From positions 62,001 to 126,000 of the forward strand of contig NZ_CANKWO010000001.1 of NCBI RefSeq assembly GCF_947487515.1: a stretch of 64,000 bases of DNA, read 5' to 3'. Within the stretch, counting starts at the first letter, position 1, and each line of letters starts with the position of its first letter. The notes beneath the pieces were generated by a model that ran no database searches, was not told where the DNA came from, and saw nothing but the letters and a program-made list of their open reading frames with translations. The position numbers were made by a program, and so were the translations under genes. This DNA comes from an uncultured Litoreibacter sp. GTDB taxonomy: Bacteria; Pseudomonadota; Alphaproteobacteria; Rhodobacterales; Rhodobacteraceae. Positions 8,823-16,978 of the stretch are shown here, piece by piece.

Positions 8823-9392
8823 TTACCGGCCCCATGTGCGTACGGGGCCACAGTCCATATGCACGAAGTTGGAGCTGGAATAGCGACCAACGCCACCAGC
8901 CGAGCACGAGCTTGCAGCGCGCGATATTTGACCAACCGAACGGGACGACAAGCGCAAATCAGCAGCCTGACCCTTCATATGTAGCGAATTTTTGGCAACG
9001 CCACGTGACCGCGAGCGCAGCATGTTGTTCGTCTTCGGAGAACGATAGCCGGACAGCAGCATATAGGGCTCGGAAATACCCATCAAATTGTGGGAGGCGG
9101 ACATAATGTCGATGGTCCGTGTGTCCATGTTGATCGAACTGTTCTGACGCCAGTCACGCATGAAGTAGTTGATCTCTTTAAGGGACTCTTTGATGTATTC
9201 GCCTTCAATCCAGTAGATCATATCGATCTTCTCGCCGGTGCGGCCCGAATACATCTTCAGGCGGCGAACGTCACCAGCTCCTTTCAGGAAGCCAAAAGCT
9301 TTGGAGTAGACTGGAGCTGCAGTCAAAGTTGTCGCTGCAAATGCGCCCAAAAGCGCACGCCGCGAAATCTTAGCGGAAGTCGAATTGCTCAT
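8823..9392 (-). CDS. DUF882 / YcbK (MepK-like) M15 family murein peptidase
   Basis: Protein of 189 residues with an N-terminal twin-arginine-type export signal (SRRALLGAF near residue 10, then a hydrophobic run and Ala-rich cleavage region), so it acts in the periplasm. The M15 fold motifs are present: SGYRSPKTN near 115, HMKGQAADLR near 138 and VHMDCG near 177, giving the His-x6-Asp and His zinc ligands. The E. coli relative YcbK/MepK cleaves peptide cross-links of peptidoglycan; substrate here is inferred. It is divergent from an L,D-transpeptidase gene, which fits a shared role in handling 3-3 cross-links. Confidence 0.85.
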   Translation of the reverse strand: MSNSTSAKISRRALLGAFAATTLTAAPVYSKAFGFLKGAGDVRRLKMYSGRTGEKIDMIYWIEGEYIKESLKEINYFMRDWRQNSSINMDTRTIDIMSASHNLMGISEPYMLLSGYRSPKTNNMLRSRSRGVAKNSLHMKGQAADLRLSSRSVGQISRAASSCSAGGVGRYSSSNFVHMDCGPVRTWGR

Positions 9393-9716
9393 GATCGTGC
9401 CTGTCCCGTATTGCCCTAACCGTTGCCACGGCGTCGTCTTTTTGGTCCCCAGATAGGAAACCTATGTCACATCCTTGCCTATTAACCAAGTACAGTCTTA
9501 AACAAAGGCGTTAATATGGTGATAATAGGCAAAAATCTGCGCAAACGTCTTTGAGCTAGATCAAGTCACCAAAGTATATCCAGCCGCTATATATGGTGAC
9601 CAATCAGCAACGTGGCCAAAAAAAGGCGGCGCTTCCTTGGAATTGTGAATGGACTCTTTTGTGCCGGTGAAATGTAGTCCGCCGAAATTGTTCTTATCGT
9701 ATTGAGGTACACTGCC
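9393..9716. other. Divergent intergenic region between two cell-wall genes
   Basis: This 324-base region separates the minus-strand peptidase gene from the plus-strand L,D-transpeptidase gene and must hold both promoters. It includes an FNR-type box at 9551-9564 (listed separately) and GTTAATATGGTGATAATAGG near 9510. I see no small gene with a convincing ribosome binding site. Confidence 0.5.
9551..9564. promoter_or_regulatory. Candidate FnrL/CRP-FNR family binding site
   Basis: TTGAGCTAGATCAA matches the FNR consensus TTGAT-N4-ATCAA with one mismatch (G for T at position 5). It lies about 160 bases from both divergent starts. If real, oxygen or nitric-oxide responsive regulators would control the L,D-transpeptidase, the peptidase, or both. 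Confidence 0.4.
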
Positions 9717-11327
9717 ATGACCCTTTCCCCAACCCGTCGCTCGACACTTAAACTTTTCGCCGCAGGCGCTGTGGGTGTTGTGCTGCCAAGTTTTGGGGCA
9801 GGGCGCGCGGAGGCTGCGGTCACCGCTTTGAAGCAATCTATCGCGGAATCTGCGGCACGCGATAAGGCTTTGTCTGCTTTCTACCGCGAGCGGAATTATA
9901 AACCGGTATTCGTCGGAAATGGCGATGGCCGCCGCCGAAGTGCACTTTTGAAAGCCTTGGCCTCGGCTGAGGACCACGGCCTTCCGGCTAAGGCTTATGA
10001 TGTCGCTGGCCTGAAAGCTGCGATGAAAGCCGCCAAAAACCCGAGTGATCGGGGCCGTGTCGAAGTGCAGGCCGCATCCTTGATGCTTGATTACGCCGAT
10101 CACCTGCGCTCGGGAGTTTTGAATCCGCGCAAAGTGGATAACCTGATCGTTATGGATGTGCCGCGCTACGATCGCGCCTCTACGATTGATGCGTTTGCAA
10201 AGTCCAACCCCGCCGCGTTTTTGAAGAAATTGGCCCCACGCAAGCCGGAGTACGTCCGCTTGCAAAAAGAAAAGCTGAAGCTGGAAAAGCTGATCGCCAA
10301 AGGCGGGTGGGGCGATAAGGTTCAGGCCAAGTCCCTTAAGCCAGGGGCATCGGGCGGGGCAGTGGTTCAGCTGCGTAACCGTCTGATTCGCATGGGGTAT
10401 ATGCGTAAATCAGCTACGCAAACCTATGACGCAAATATTCAATCAGCAGTGCAGAAATTCCAAGTGAACCACGGCTTGTCCCCTGATGGCGTGGCCGGTG
10501 GCTCTACAATTGCGCAGTTGAACAAAGGCGTGCAGGATCGGTTGCAGCAGGTTCTTGTTGCGATGGAGCGCCAGCGCTGGAACAGCCGACCGGTTGAGAA
10601 AAACCACGTCTGGGTCAACATTCCGGATTTCCACGTCGACTTGATGAAGAACGGCAAGTCGACCTTCCGGTCACGGGTCGTTGTGGGCAAGAATACATCC
10701 GACCGCCGTACGCCCGAGTTTTCGGATGTCATGGAATTCATGGTGATCAATCCTAGCTGGTATGTCCCGCGCTCGATCGTGACCAAAGAGTATCTGCCTT
10801 TGTTGAAACGCAACAAAGGGGCCGCCGGTCAGCTCCAGATCATCGGTCGCAACGGCAAACCGGTGAGCCGAAGCTCGATCAACTTCTCCCAGTACAATGA
10901 GAAGAACTTTCCCTATTCGATGAAGCAGCCGCCCTCCAAGGGCAACGCATTGGGCTTGGTGAAGTTCATTTTCCCGAACAAACACAACATCTACTTGCAT
11001 GACACGCCCTCCAAATCCCTGTTTGGGCGCGAGTCACGCGCTTTCAGCCACGGCTGCATCCGTGTGCATAAGCCGTTCGACTTTGCCTATGCTTTGTTGG
11101 CCGCGCAGGAAAACGATCCCGAAGGGTTCTTCCAAGGCGTATTGCGGACTAAAAACGAGCGTCGTGTCGACCTGCGGACCCCGTTGCCGGTTCATCTTGT
11201 GTATTACACTGCTTGGGTGGATGCGAAGGGCAACGCGCATTACCGCAATGACGTTTACAACCGCGATACACAAATTTTCGCGGCGCTTAGTCGTGCTGGG
11301 GTTTCGCTGCGCTCTGTAGCCAGCTAA
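9717..11327 (+). CDS. L,D-transpeptidase (YcbB/LdtD-like) with peptidoglycan-binding domain
   Basis: Protein of 536 residues. ATG at 9717 has GAGG 9 bases upstream. A twin-arginine-like signal (TRRSTLKLF, residues 5-13) leads into a hydrophobic segment ending near residue 36. A peptidoglycan-binding repeat spans about 205-268 (VQLRNRLIRMGY, FQVNHGLSPDGVAG). The YkuD catalytic domain spans about 295-465 with SHGCIRV, catalytic Cys near residue 447. The long form with an N-terminal domain matches the E. coli LdtD group, which makes 3-3 cross-links in periplasmic peptidoglycan. A strong terminator follows, so it is probably a single-gene transcript. Confidence 0.93.
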   Translation: MTLSPTRRSTLKLFAAGAVGVVLPSFGAGRAEAAVTALKQSIAESAARDKALSAFYRERNYKPVFVGNGDGRRRSALLKALASAEDHGLPAKAYDVAGLKAAMKAAKNPSDRGRVEVQAASLMLDYADHLRSGVLNPRKVDNLIVMDVPRYDRASTIDAFAKSNPAAFLKKLAPRKPEYVRLQKEKLKLEKLIAKGGWGDKVQAKSLKPGASGGAVVQLRNRLIRMGYMRKSATQTYDANIQSAVQKFQVNHGLSPDGVAGGSTIAQLNKGVQDRLQQVLVAMERQRWNSRPVEKNHVWVNIPDFHVDLMKNGKSTFRSRVVVGKNTSDRRTPEFSDVMEFMVINPSWYVPRSIVTKEYLPLLKRNKGAAGQLQIIGRNGKPVSRSSINFSQYNEKNFPYSMKQPPSKGNALGLVKFIFPNKHNIYLHDTPSKSLFGRESRAFSHGCIRVHKPFDFAYALLAAQENDPEGFFQGVLRTKNERRVDLRTPLPVHLVYYTAWVDAKGNAHYRNDVYNRDTQIFAALSRAGVSLRSVAS

Positions 11328-11348
11328 ACATCTGCCTTAGGTCTTTCG

Positions 11349-11382
11349 GGCGCGCAGCGGGTGACCGCAGCGCGCCTTTCTT
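11349..11382 (+). terminator. Rho-independent terminator after the L,D-transpeptidase gene
   Basis: GGCGCGC pairs with GCGCGCC, with an inner GCGG/CCGC, followed by TTTCTTT. It separates the gene from lpxD 20 bases later. Confidence 0.8.
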
Positions 11383-11400
11383 TATGCCGGAGCACACGCC

Positions 11401-12465
11401 ATGACGGATTTCACCCTAACCCAAATCGCAACAGCATTGGGTGCCACGCTTGAGGGCAATGGTGCGTTAACGGTTTCCGGCGCCTCCGAGCCTGCCTCAG
11501 CAGGGACCGAACATTTGGCCTTGGCGATGGATCCGAAATATGCCGATGGATTGGCGCAAGGATCCGCGCAAGCCGCCATCTTGTGGCAGGGGGCGGATTG
11601 GCAGGCGTTGGGCTTACAAGCCGCGATTTTCGTGCCACGCCCGCGATTTGCCATGTCTGGACTGACCAAGCTGATGGACCCTGGGCCTGAGATCGAAGCA
11701 GGTATTCACCCGATGGCAGTTGTGCATCCGAGCGCCAAAATCGGTGATGGCGCAGCAATTGCTGCTTTTGTGATGATCGGGCGGGACGTCGAGATTGGCG
11801 AGGGCGCTCGGATTGCTTCTCATGTTTCGATCGCCGAAGGATCAACTATTGGCCGTAATACATTGATACTGAACGGTGTTCGCATCGGTGCACGGGTGAA
11901 TATCGGCGACAGGTTTATTGCGCAGCCAGGATGTGTGATCGGGTCCGACGGGTTTTCCTTTGTGACGCCAGAGAAAAGCGGCGTCGAAAACGTGCGAAAA
12001 TCATTGGGGGACCAAGGCGAGGCAGGGCCGCAGAGCTGGACGCGCATTCATTCGCTCGGGTCGGTTCGTATTGGCGATGACGTGGAGATCGGGGCGAATA
12101 GCGCCATTGATCGCGGCACAATTCGCGATACCTCGATTGGCAATGGCACCAAACTCGATAACCTCGTGCACATTGGACATAACGTTCAAATCGGGGACGA
12201 TTGCCTGCTGTGCGGGCAGGTGGGGATTGCTGGCTCGTCTCGTATCGGGAACCGCGTGGTTATGGCGGGGCAATGCGGGGTGAACGACAATATTTTCGTA
12301 GGCGACGACGTTATCGCAGGCGGCGGAACAAAGATTTTCACCAATGCGCCCGCGGGGCGGGTTTTGCTGGGGTATCCGGCTGTGAAAATGGAGACGCATA
12401 TCGAGATACAAAAGGCGATGCGCCGATTGCCGCGGTTTATGAAGTCTTTGAAACAAGACAAATAG
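11401..12465 (+). CDS. lpxD: UDP-3-O-acylglucosamine N-acyltransferase LpxD
   Basis: Protein of 354 residues, the third enzyme of lipid A synthesis, transferring a hydroxyacyl chain from ACP to the 2-amino group. An N-terminal uridine-binding region is followed by left-handed beta-helix hexapeptide repeats (about residues 100-330) and the active-site motif HIGHN at 257-261. The C-terminus (IEIQKAMRRLPRFMKSLK) is typical. Unlike most Proteobacteria it is not between skp and fabZ: in this window that slot (46.2 kb) lacks it, and here it is followed by an acyl carrier protein and a ketoacyl synthase, suggesting coupling of acyl supply and transfer. Confidence 0.93.
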   Translation: MTDFTLTQIATALGATLEGNGALTVSGASEPASAGTEHLALAMDPKYADGLAQGSAQAAILWQGADWQALGLQAAIFVPRPRFAMSGLTKLMDPGPEIEAGIHPMAVVHPSAKIGDGAAIAAFVMIGRDVEIGEGARIASHVSIAEGSTIGRNTLILNGVRIGARVNIGDRFIAQPGCVIGSDGFSFVTPEKSGVENVRKSLGDQGEAGPQSWTRIHSLGSVRIGDDVEIGANSAIDRGTIRDTSIGNGTKLDNLVHIGHNVQIGDDCLLCGQVGIAGSSRIGNRVVMAGQCGVNDNIFVGDDVIAGGGTKIFTNAPAGRVLLGYPAVKMETHIEIQKAMRRLPRFMKSLKQDK

Positions 12466-12532
12466 ATTGTAGCAATACCAGCCGCGAACCCTTAAATCTT
12501 GCGCAAGGTGAGTTGAAAGCGGGGGACGCTCT

Positions 12533-12796
12533 ATGACCGATAGCGTGAAAGATCAGGTGATCTCCATCATTGCAGAGCAGGCCGTTTTGCAGGTGGAAGA
12601 CATCAAATTAGAGGCAACGCTAGAAGATCTGGGGATCGACAGCCTCGGGTTGGTTGAAAGCATTTTCGCGATTGAAGAAGCCTTTGACATCTCGGTGCCC
12701 TTTAACGCCAATGATCCGGCAGCCAGCGACTTCGATATTTCTAATGTGACAAGCATTATCAAGGCCGTAGAGGGTCTGGTTGCGGAGCAAAAATAA
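12533..12796 (+). CDS. Acyl carrier protein
   Basis: Acidic protein of 87 residues with the ACP signature LEDLGIDSLGLVE; Ser37 is the expected 4'-phosphopantetheine site. It differs from the usual FabF-linked AcpP (which has DSLDTVEL), so it is a specialised ACP; in arrangement it recalls AcpXL-type carriers used for unusual lipid A acyl chains, though it is not clearly AcpXL. It lies 67 bases after lpxD and three bases before the ketoacyl synthase, so an lpxD-acp-KAS operon is likely. Role in supplying the LpxD acyl chain is inferred from this arrangement. Confidence 0.88.
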   Translation: MTDSVKDQVISIIAEQAVLQVEDIKLEATLEDLGIDSLGLVESIFAIEEAFDISVPFNANDPAASDFDISNVTSIIKAVEGLVAEQK

Positions 12797-12799
12797 GCA

Positions 12800-14008
12800 A
12801 TGCATAGAGTCGTCATCACGGGGCAAGGCACAATTAACGCCCTCGGCGTGAATACCGCCCAAACGTTGGACGCATTTCAAGCGGGGCGTTGTGGCATTGG
12901 CGATCTGGATATTCGCGACGTGGACCGCCTGTCGATCAAAATCGGCGGGCAGGTTAAAAACTACGACCCGAACGCGGAGTTTAACCGGCAGCAGATCTCG
13001 CTCTATGATCGCTATACGCAGTTTTCCCTGATTGCCGGTCGCGAGGCGATTTCGCAATCCGGCCTGACGTTTTCGGGCGAACTGGCGGCGCAAGCAGGGG
13101 TGGTGTTGGGCACTGCGGGCGGGGGCATGAACACCCAAGATGAAAACTACCGTACGGTCTATGAAGAGGGCAAGAACCGCGTCCATCCCTTCGTTGTGCC
13201 CAAGTTGATGAACAACGCGGCCGCGGCGCATTTGTCGATGGAATACAACCTTAAGGGGCCGTCCTTCACTGTCGCCACCGCATGCGCGTCCTCCAACCAC
13301 GCTATGGGACAAGCGTTCCAGTTCATTCGGTCTGGCATGACCAAAGCGATGGTGACCGGCGGGTCCGAATCCATGTTGTGTTTTGGCGGGGTGAAGGCGT
13401 GGGAAGGGCTGCGCGTGATGTCCAAAGACGCCTGCCGCCCGTTCTCGGCCAACCGCAACGGGATGGTACAAGGCGAGGGCGCGGCGATTTTCGTCTTTGA
13501 GGAATATGAGCACGCCAAAGCGCGGGGGGCGACTATTCTGGCTGAAGTCATCGGCTTCGCCATGTCATCGGATGCCGCGGATATCGTCATGCCGTCCAAA
13601 CAGGGGGCGGCGCGCGCAATTTCCGGCGCTTTGAAGGATGCAAAGCTGAACCCCTCTGATGTGGGCTACATCAACGCCCATGGCACGGGCACGGCGGCAA
13701 ACGACAAAACCGAATGCGCGGCGGTGGCAGACGTGTTTGGGGCACATGCGGATAAGCTCATGATGTCCTCGACGAAATCCATGCATGGCCATGTGATTGG
13801 CGGAACAGGGGCGATTGAGCTCTTGGCCTGCATCATGGCGCTGCGCGACGGGGTCGTGGCCCCGACGATCGGCTATGAAGAGCCCGATCCTGAATGCGCG
13901 CTGGACATTGTTCCCAACACGGCCCGCGACGCGGATGTCGAGGTGGCCATTTCCAACGCATTCGCCTTTGGCGGGATGAACGCGGTGCTGGCGCTTCGGC
14001 GGGCTTAA
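12800..14008 (+). CDS. Beta-ketoacyl-ACP synthase (FabF/KAS II type)
   Basis: Protein of 402 residues with the complete KAS Cys-His-His triad: Cys162 in TACASSNHA, His294 in AHGTGT and His331 in MHGHVIGGTGA, and the late glycine-rich FGGMNAVL. It extends acyl-ACP chains. The close link with a specialised ACP and lpxD suggests it serves a dedicated acyl chain and not bulk fatty acid synthesis; a FabF-like enzyme of the NodE or AcpXL-cluster kind is the nearest precedent. Its last four bases overlap the stop of the convergent anti-sigma gene (shared TTAA). Confidence 0.9.
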   Translation: MHRVVITGQGTINALGVNTAQTLDAFQAGRCGIGDLDIRDVDRLSIKIGGQVKNYDPNAEFNRQQISLYDRYTQFSLIAGREAISQSGLTFSGELAAQAGVVLGTAGGGMNTQDENYRTVYEEGKNRVHPFVVPKLMNNAAAAHLSMEYNLKGPSFTVATACASSNHAMGQAFQFIRSGMTKAMVTGGSESMLCFGGVKAWEGLRVMSKDACRPFSANRNGMVQGEGAAIFVFEEYEHAKARGATILAEVIGFAMSSDAADIVMPSKQGAARAISGALKDAKLNPSDVGYINAHGTGTAANDKTECAAVADVFGAHADKLMMSSTKSMHGHVIGGTGAIELLACIMALRDGVVAPTIGYEEPDPECALDIVPNTARDADVEVAISNAFAFGGMNAVLALRRA

Positions 14009-14736
14009 AGGTTGGCTTGCAGGTAGCTGGCGGCGATCTGGGTCTTGGCCGCGTCATCGCCACCAATGAGAAGATAGGCGTATTCCCCGTCGGACCAGCT
14101 CGCGGCCTCCATGCCCTCCAGTTGCATCTGGGTCAATGCGTTCGAGGTCGCAGACCGGATGATGCAAAGGGCCATCGGCGCGCCTGTCTCGCTTAGGTAA
14201 GCCATTTGAACCAATGCCTTACCGTTAAATCCCAACAGTTGCGCGCGCTTGTAATCTAGGCCGGGCACCGCTGTCGCACCGTTCAAGTCGCGCCCCAAGG
14301 TGGAGGCCACGCGCATCAACTGGGCTTGGGTCTCGGCCTCTGTCTGCTCCACCACAGCCAAAGTGTCTTGAACATAGAGGGCTTGGTAGGCGGCAACATA
14401 GTCGTGCCACCCACGCGTCACAGGTGCAGGCTTTGTCACGTAGGCGCCAAGCCCCATACCCGCTGCCAAAACGAAGGCCGCAGCGATTGCAGTGGGCCAG
14501 CGTCGCGCTGTTGGGGGCGTGGCGGATGGCACAGCCAGCGTGTCGGGCATATCGTCTAGCAATTGATCAAATGCTGGGCGTAACTCAGAGACTGGCGCAT
14601 CCAATGCCTCTAGCCGCAGGGCCAAGGCGGCATCGCGCTCTATGGCCTCGGCGATTGCCGCGGTGTCGGCGTCGGTCAACTCCCCGTCAAGGAAGGCGGT
14701 GAGGTCCTCGTCGCTAAAGGTGCGGTCGTTACTCAT
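14005..14736 (-). CDS. Anti-sigma factor, single-pass membrane type
   Basis: Protein of 243 residues. A cytoplasmic N-terminal domain (1-78) with the acidic DEDLTAFLDGELT resembles the anti-sigma domain of RsiW/ChrR-like membrane anti-sigma factors; it lacks the Cys-His zinc motif. One transmembrane helix follows at about 80-101 (WPTAIAAAFVLAAGMGLGAY), then a 140-residue periplasmic sensor part. Its ATG overlaps the sigma gene stop as ATGA, the usual arrangement of a cotranscribed regulator pair. It is expected to hold the ECF sigma factor at the membrane until an envelope signal is sensed; the signal is unknown. Confidence 0.85.
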   Translation of the reverse strand: MSNDRTFSDEDLTAFLDGELTDADTAAIAEAIERDAALALRLEALDAPVSELRPAFDQLLDDMPDTLAVPSATPPTARRWPTAIAAAFVLAAGMGLGAYVTKPAPVTRGWHDYVAAYQALYVQDTLAVVEQTEAETQAQLMRVASTLGRDLNGATAVPGLDYKRAQLLGFNGKALVQMAYLSETGAPMALCIIRSATSNALTQMQLEGMEAASWSDGEYAYLLIGGDDAAKTQIAASYLQANL

Positions 14737-15203
14737 GCGGTTTGGCTTTCTGCGCAGGGCAGTTTGATCTTTAGCGTCTTTCGGGCGGCGGCAAGGCGGC
14801 TCATCACTGTGCCAATCGGTATCTCAAGTATATCTGCGGCCTCGCGGTAGCTAAACCCCTCAACATAGACAAGCATCACGGCGCTTCTTTGGGCTTCGGG
14901 CAGGGCTCTTACTTGGAATAACACCTGACTTACGAAAATATTCGTCTCCGAGGGCAAATCTGCTGAATGAAGGTCTGCGTCATCGATGGGCACCAACCCA
15001 CCGCCACGTCTGACTGTTTGGGACCGAAGGTCATTGAGCCAAATACGTTGGGCAATTCGAAACACCCAGCGGTCCAAATATGTGCCTTGCTCAAATTGGT
15101 CGGACTTTTCCAAGGCGCGCAAACAGGTGGTTTGCGTCAGATCATGTGCCACGTCTCGGTTGCCCGTAAGCGTCACACAGTAGCGCCACAGGCGGGGCAA
15201 CAC
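14733..15203 (-). CDS. ECF-type RNA polymerase sigma factor
   Basis: Protein of 156 residues from the GTG at 15203. Region 2 includes RNRDVAHDLTQTTCLRALE-like sequence (about 16-40) and DRWVFRIAQRIWLNDLR, and region 4 includes the helix-turn-helix YREAADILEIPIGTVMSRLAAARKTL (split over 117-145). GTG has GAGGGG 9 bases upstream, but coding character continues in frame to about 15286 with no ATG, GTG or TTG; the sequence FIRLFSKKTSQDEIREGLPK looks like the missing start of region 2, reachable only from a rare ATT at 15260. The start is therefore uncertain. It is divergent from the DUF4399 gene, a likely target. Confidence 0.9.
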   Translation of the reverse strand: MLPRLWRYCVTLTGNRDVAHDLTQTTCLRALEKSDQFEQGTYLDRWVFRIAQRIWLNDLRSQTVRRGGGLVPIDDADLHSADLPSETNIFVSQVLFQVRALPEAQRSAVMLVYVEGFSYREAADILEIPIGTVMSRLAAARKTLKIKLPCAESQTA

Positions 15204-15254
15204 CTTTGGCAGCCCCTCGCGTATCTCGTCTTGAGACGTTTTTTTAGAAAAGAG

Positions 15255-15283
15255 GCGAATAAACTCAGGCTCCCGAGGGTTAC
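15255..15283 (+). promoter_or_regulatory. Candidate ECF-dependent promoter for the DUF4399 gene
   Basis: GCGAATAAAC and GGGTTAC are about 15 bases apart, resembling the GGAATAA / CGTTA type of ECF promoter. The -10 element is about 55 bases before the ATG at 15339. It overlaps the possible extended N-terminal codons of the sigma gene on the other strand. This is pattern matching by eye. Confidence 0.35.
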
Positions 15284-15338
15284 TTCACTGCTGGGTCCAA
15301 GACGGATGCCCAGATCAATTTCAAAGGGAGTATCCTAC

Positions 15339-15788
15339 ATGAAGCAAAATTTTCTAGCCGCCATAGCCTTTGGTGCCGCAATCGTGAGTGGGTCGGCCTT
15401 CGCCGGCGACACTGCATCCGTAGAAGGGGCGCATACATATTTCATCAATCTTGCGGATGGGGACAGCGTTACATCCCCCGTGACCGTTCGCTTTGGTATT
15501 GCCGGAATGGGCGTGGCCCCAGCGGGCACCGAAAAAGAAGGCACCGGCCACCACCACTTGCTGCTTGATCGCGCGGCACTGGGGAAGGGGGAAGATGGCA
15601 TGGAGGAATATGACTATGGCCTCGTGGGGTCCGAAAACCTGATCCACTATGGTGGCGGCCAAACCGAAACGACACTGGATCTGGCACCAGGTACACATAC
15701 TTTACAGTTGGTATTCGGTGACCTGAACCATGTCCCCTTCGAGCCAAGCATCGAGACAGATGTGATCACGATCACGGTCATCGAGTAA
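15339..15788 (+). CDS. DUF4399 periplasmic protein
   Basis: Protein of 149 residues. ATG at 15339 has AAAGGGAG 9 bases upstream; the longer in-frame reading from 14967 crosses the sigma gene and was rejected. A Sec signal peptide (MKQNFLAAIAFGAAIVSGSAFA) is cleaved near residue 22. The mature part has the DUF4399 pattern: YFINLADGDSVTSPVTVRFG, then GHHHLLLD near residue 70 and HTLQLVFGD near 125. The His cluster suggests metal or small-molecule binding but no reaction is known. The divergent ECF sigma/anti-sigma pair is its probable regulator. Confidence 0.85.
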   Translation: MKQNFLAAIAFGAAIVSGSAFAGDTASVEGAHTYFINLADGDSVTSPVTVRFGIAGMGVAPAGTEKEGTGHHHLLLDRAALGKGEDGMEEYDYGLVGSENLIHYGGGQTETTLDLAPGTHTLQLVFGDLNHVPFEPSIETDVITITVIE

Positions 15789-15830
15789 AACGCGACGAAA
15801 TGCTCAAATGCGCAAGGCTTGGGGAGGGGA

Positions 15831-16841
15831 TTAGCTTCCCGCCTCAGGTACGCGCGCCGCCTGTGATCCGCGCTCGCGGTAGGGCGTCGTGTTGTAATGC
15901 GCACGATAGCACTTCGAGAAATGCGATGGTGACGCAAAGCCGCAAGCAAGGGCTACGTTGATAACGCTCATGTCTGTTTGCATCAGCAGGTTGCGCGCCT
16001 TTTGCAGGCGAATTTCCATGTAATACCGCTTGGGCGAACGGTTCAGGTAGCGGCGAAACAACCGCTCCAGCTGGCGCGTGGACATGCCGACATCCTTGGC
16101 CAGCAGGGAAGGGCTAATCGGTTCCTCAACATTGGCTTCCATAATCTGGATGACGCGGCTCAGCTTGGGATGGCGCACGCCGATACGTGTCGGGATCGAA
16201 AGCCGTTGCTGATCTTGGTCGGTGCGGATGGACGAATATATCTGCTGATCTGCCACCATATTGGCGACGTCTTCGCCCAAATCTGTAGCAATAATTTTGA
16301 GCATCAAGTCAATGGAGGACGTACCACCGGCGGTGGTCATGCGGTTGCCATCGACCACAAAGACAGATTTGGTCAGCTCGACGTCTTCGAACTCTTCTTG
16401 GAAGCTGTCTTGGTTTTCCCAATGGATCGTGGCGCGTTTTCCATCAAGCAAACCCGCACGCGCGACGGCGTAGGTTGCGGTGCAAAGTGCCGCGATTGTG
16501 ATTCCGCGCCGCGCTTCGCGACGTATCCAGCTTAGCAATTTCTTTGTCGTGGCTTCCTGAACAAATGTGCCACCGCAAAGCACGACCGTGTCATCGCGCA
16601 GCACTTCCACAAGGTCCATGTCCAACTTGTAGCTGATTCCGGATGAACATGTGACTTCCTGACCGCCTTCGCCCGCCAGCACCCACTCATAGCTGTTCGG
16701 CACCATGCGATTGGCAATGCGCAACGCATCAACGGCACCAGCGAAACTCAGCATGGTGAAGTTGTCCATTAAAACAAAGACATAGCGACGCGACTTTGGG
16801 TCTGACGTTTTGGCCGAATGCGTGGGTGCGATGTGTGACAA
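15831..16841 (-). CDS. GlxA family transcriptional regulator (DJ-1/PfpI plus AraC HTH)
   Basis: Protein of 336 residues. An N-terminal class I glutamine-amidotransferase-like domain (about 18-195; Cys in ALCTATYAV, then IHWENQDSF) is followed by a C-terminal AraC DNA-binding domain (about 225-325; LAKDVGMSTRQLERLFRRYL and FASPSHFSKCYRAHY). Relatives regulate use of nitrogenous compounds such as carnitine, choline-derived betaine or arginine; the ligand here is unknown. The TTG at 16839-16841 was chosen as start because GGGAGG lies 8 bases upstream. The next gene, DAHP synthase, is divergent but not an obvious target. Confidence 0.9.
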   Translation of the reverse strand: MSHIAPTHSAKTSDPKSRRYVFVLMDNFTMLSFAGAVDALRIANRMVPNSYEWVLAGEGGQEVTCSSGISYKLDMDLVEVLRDDTVVLCGGTFVQEATTKKLLSWIRREARRGITIAALCTATYAVARAGLLDGKRATIHWENQDSFQEEFEDVELTKSVFVVDGNRMTTAGGTSSIDLMLKIIATDLGEDVANMVADQQIYSSIRTDQDQQRLSIPTRIGVRHPKLSRVIQIMEANVEEPISPSLLAKDVGMSTRQLERLFRRYLNRSPKRYYMEIRLQKARNLLMQTDMSVINVALACGFASPSHFSKCYRAHYNTTPYRERGSQAARVPEAGS

Positions 16842-16949
16842 GCAGTGGACCTCCCAATCCGAATGGCCAATTGAGTGAAGGATAGAACCTGCTCGGTGGG
16901 AGCAAACCTAAACTCAAGCCTTAGCTGAGTTTTCGACATTGGCAAGCCC

Positions 16950-16978
16950 TTGAGTGTAAGGTATCCACAGGGTCTAAC
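16950..16978 (+). promoter_or_regulatory. Candidate sigma-70 promoter of the DAHP synthase gene
   Basis: TTGAGT and TCTAAC are 17 bases apart. Directly after it, TGATA-TCGC-TATCA (16981-16994) forms a palindrome at the expected transcription start, a possible operator. The ATG follows at 17013. Confidence 0.4.

Noticed and set aside
12533-14008. Polyketide or fatty-acid-derived natural product cluster
   Set aside because: Only one ACP and one ketoacyl synthase are present, without reductase, acyltransferase or thioesterase genes; adjacency to lpxD points to lipid A supply.
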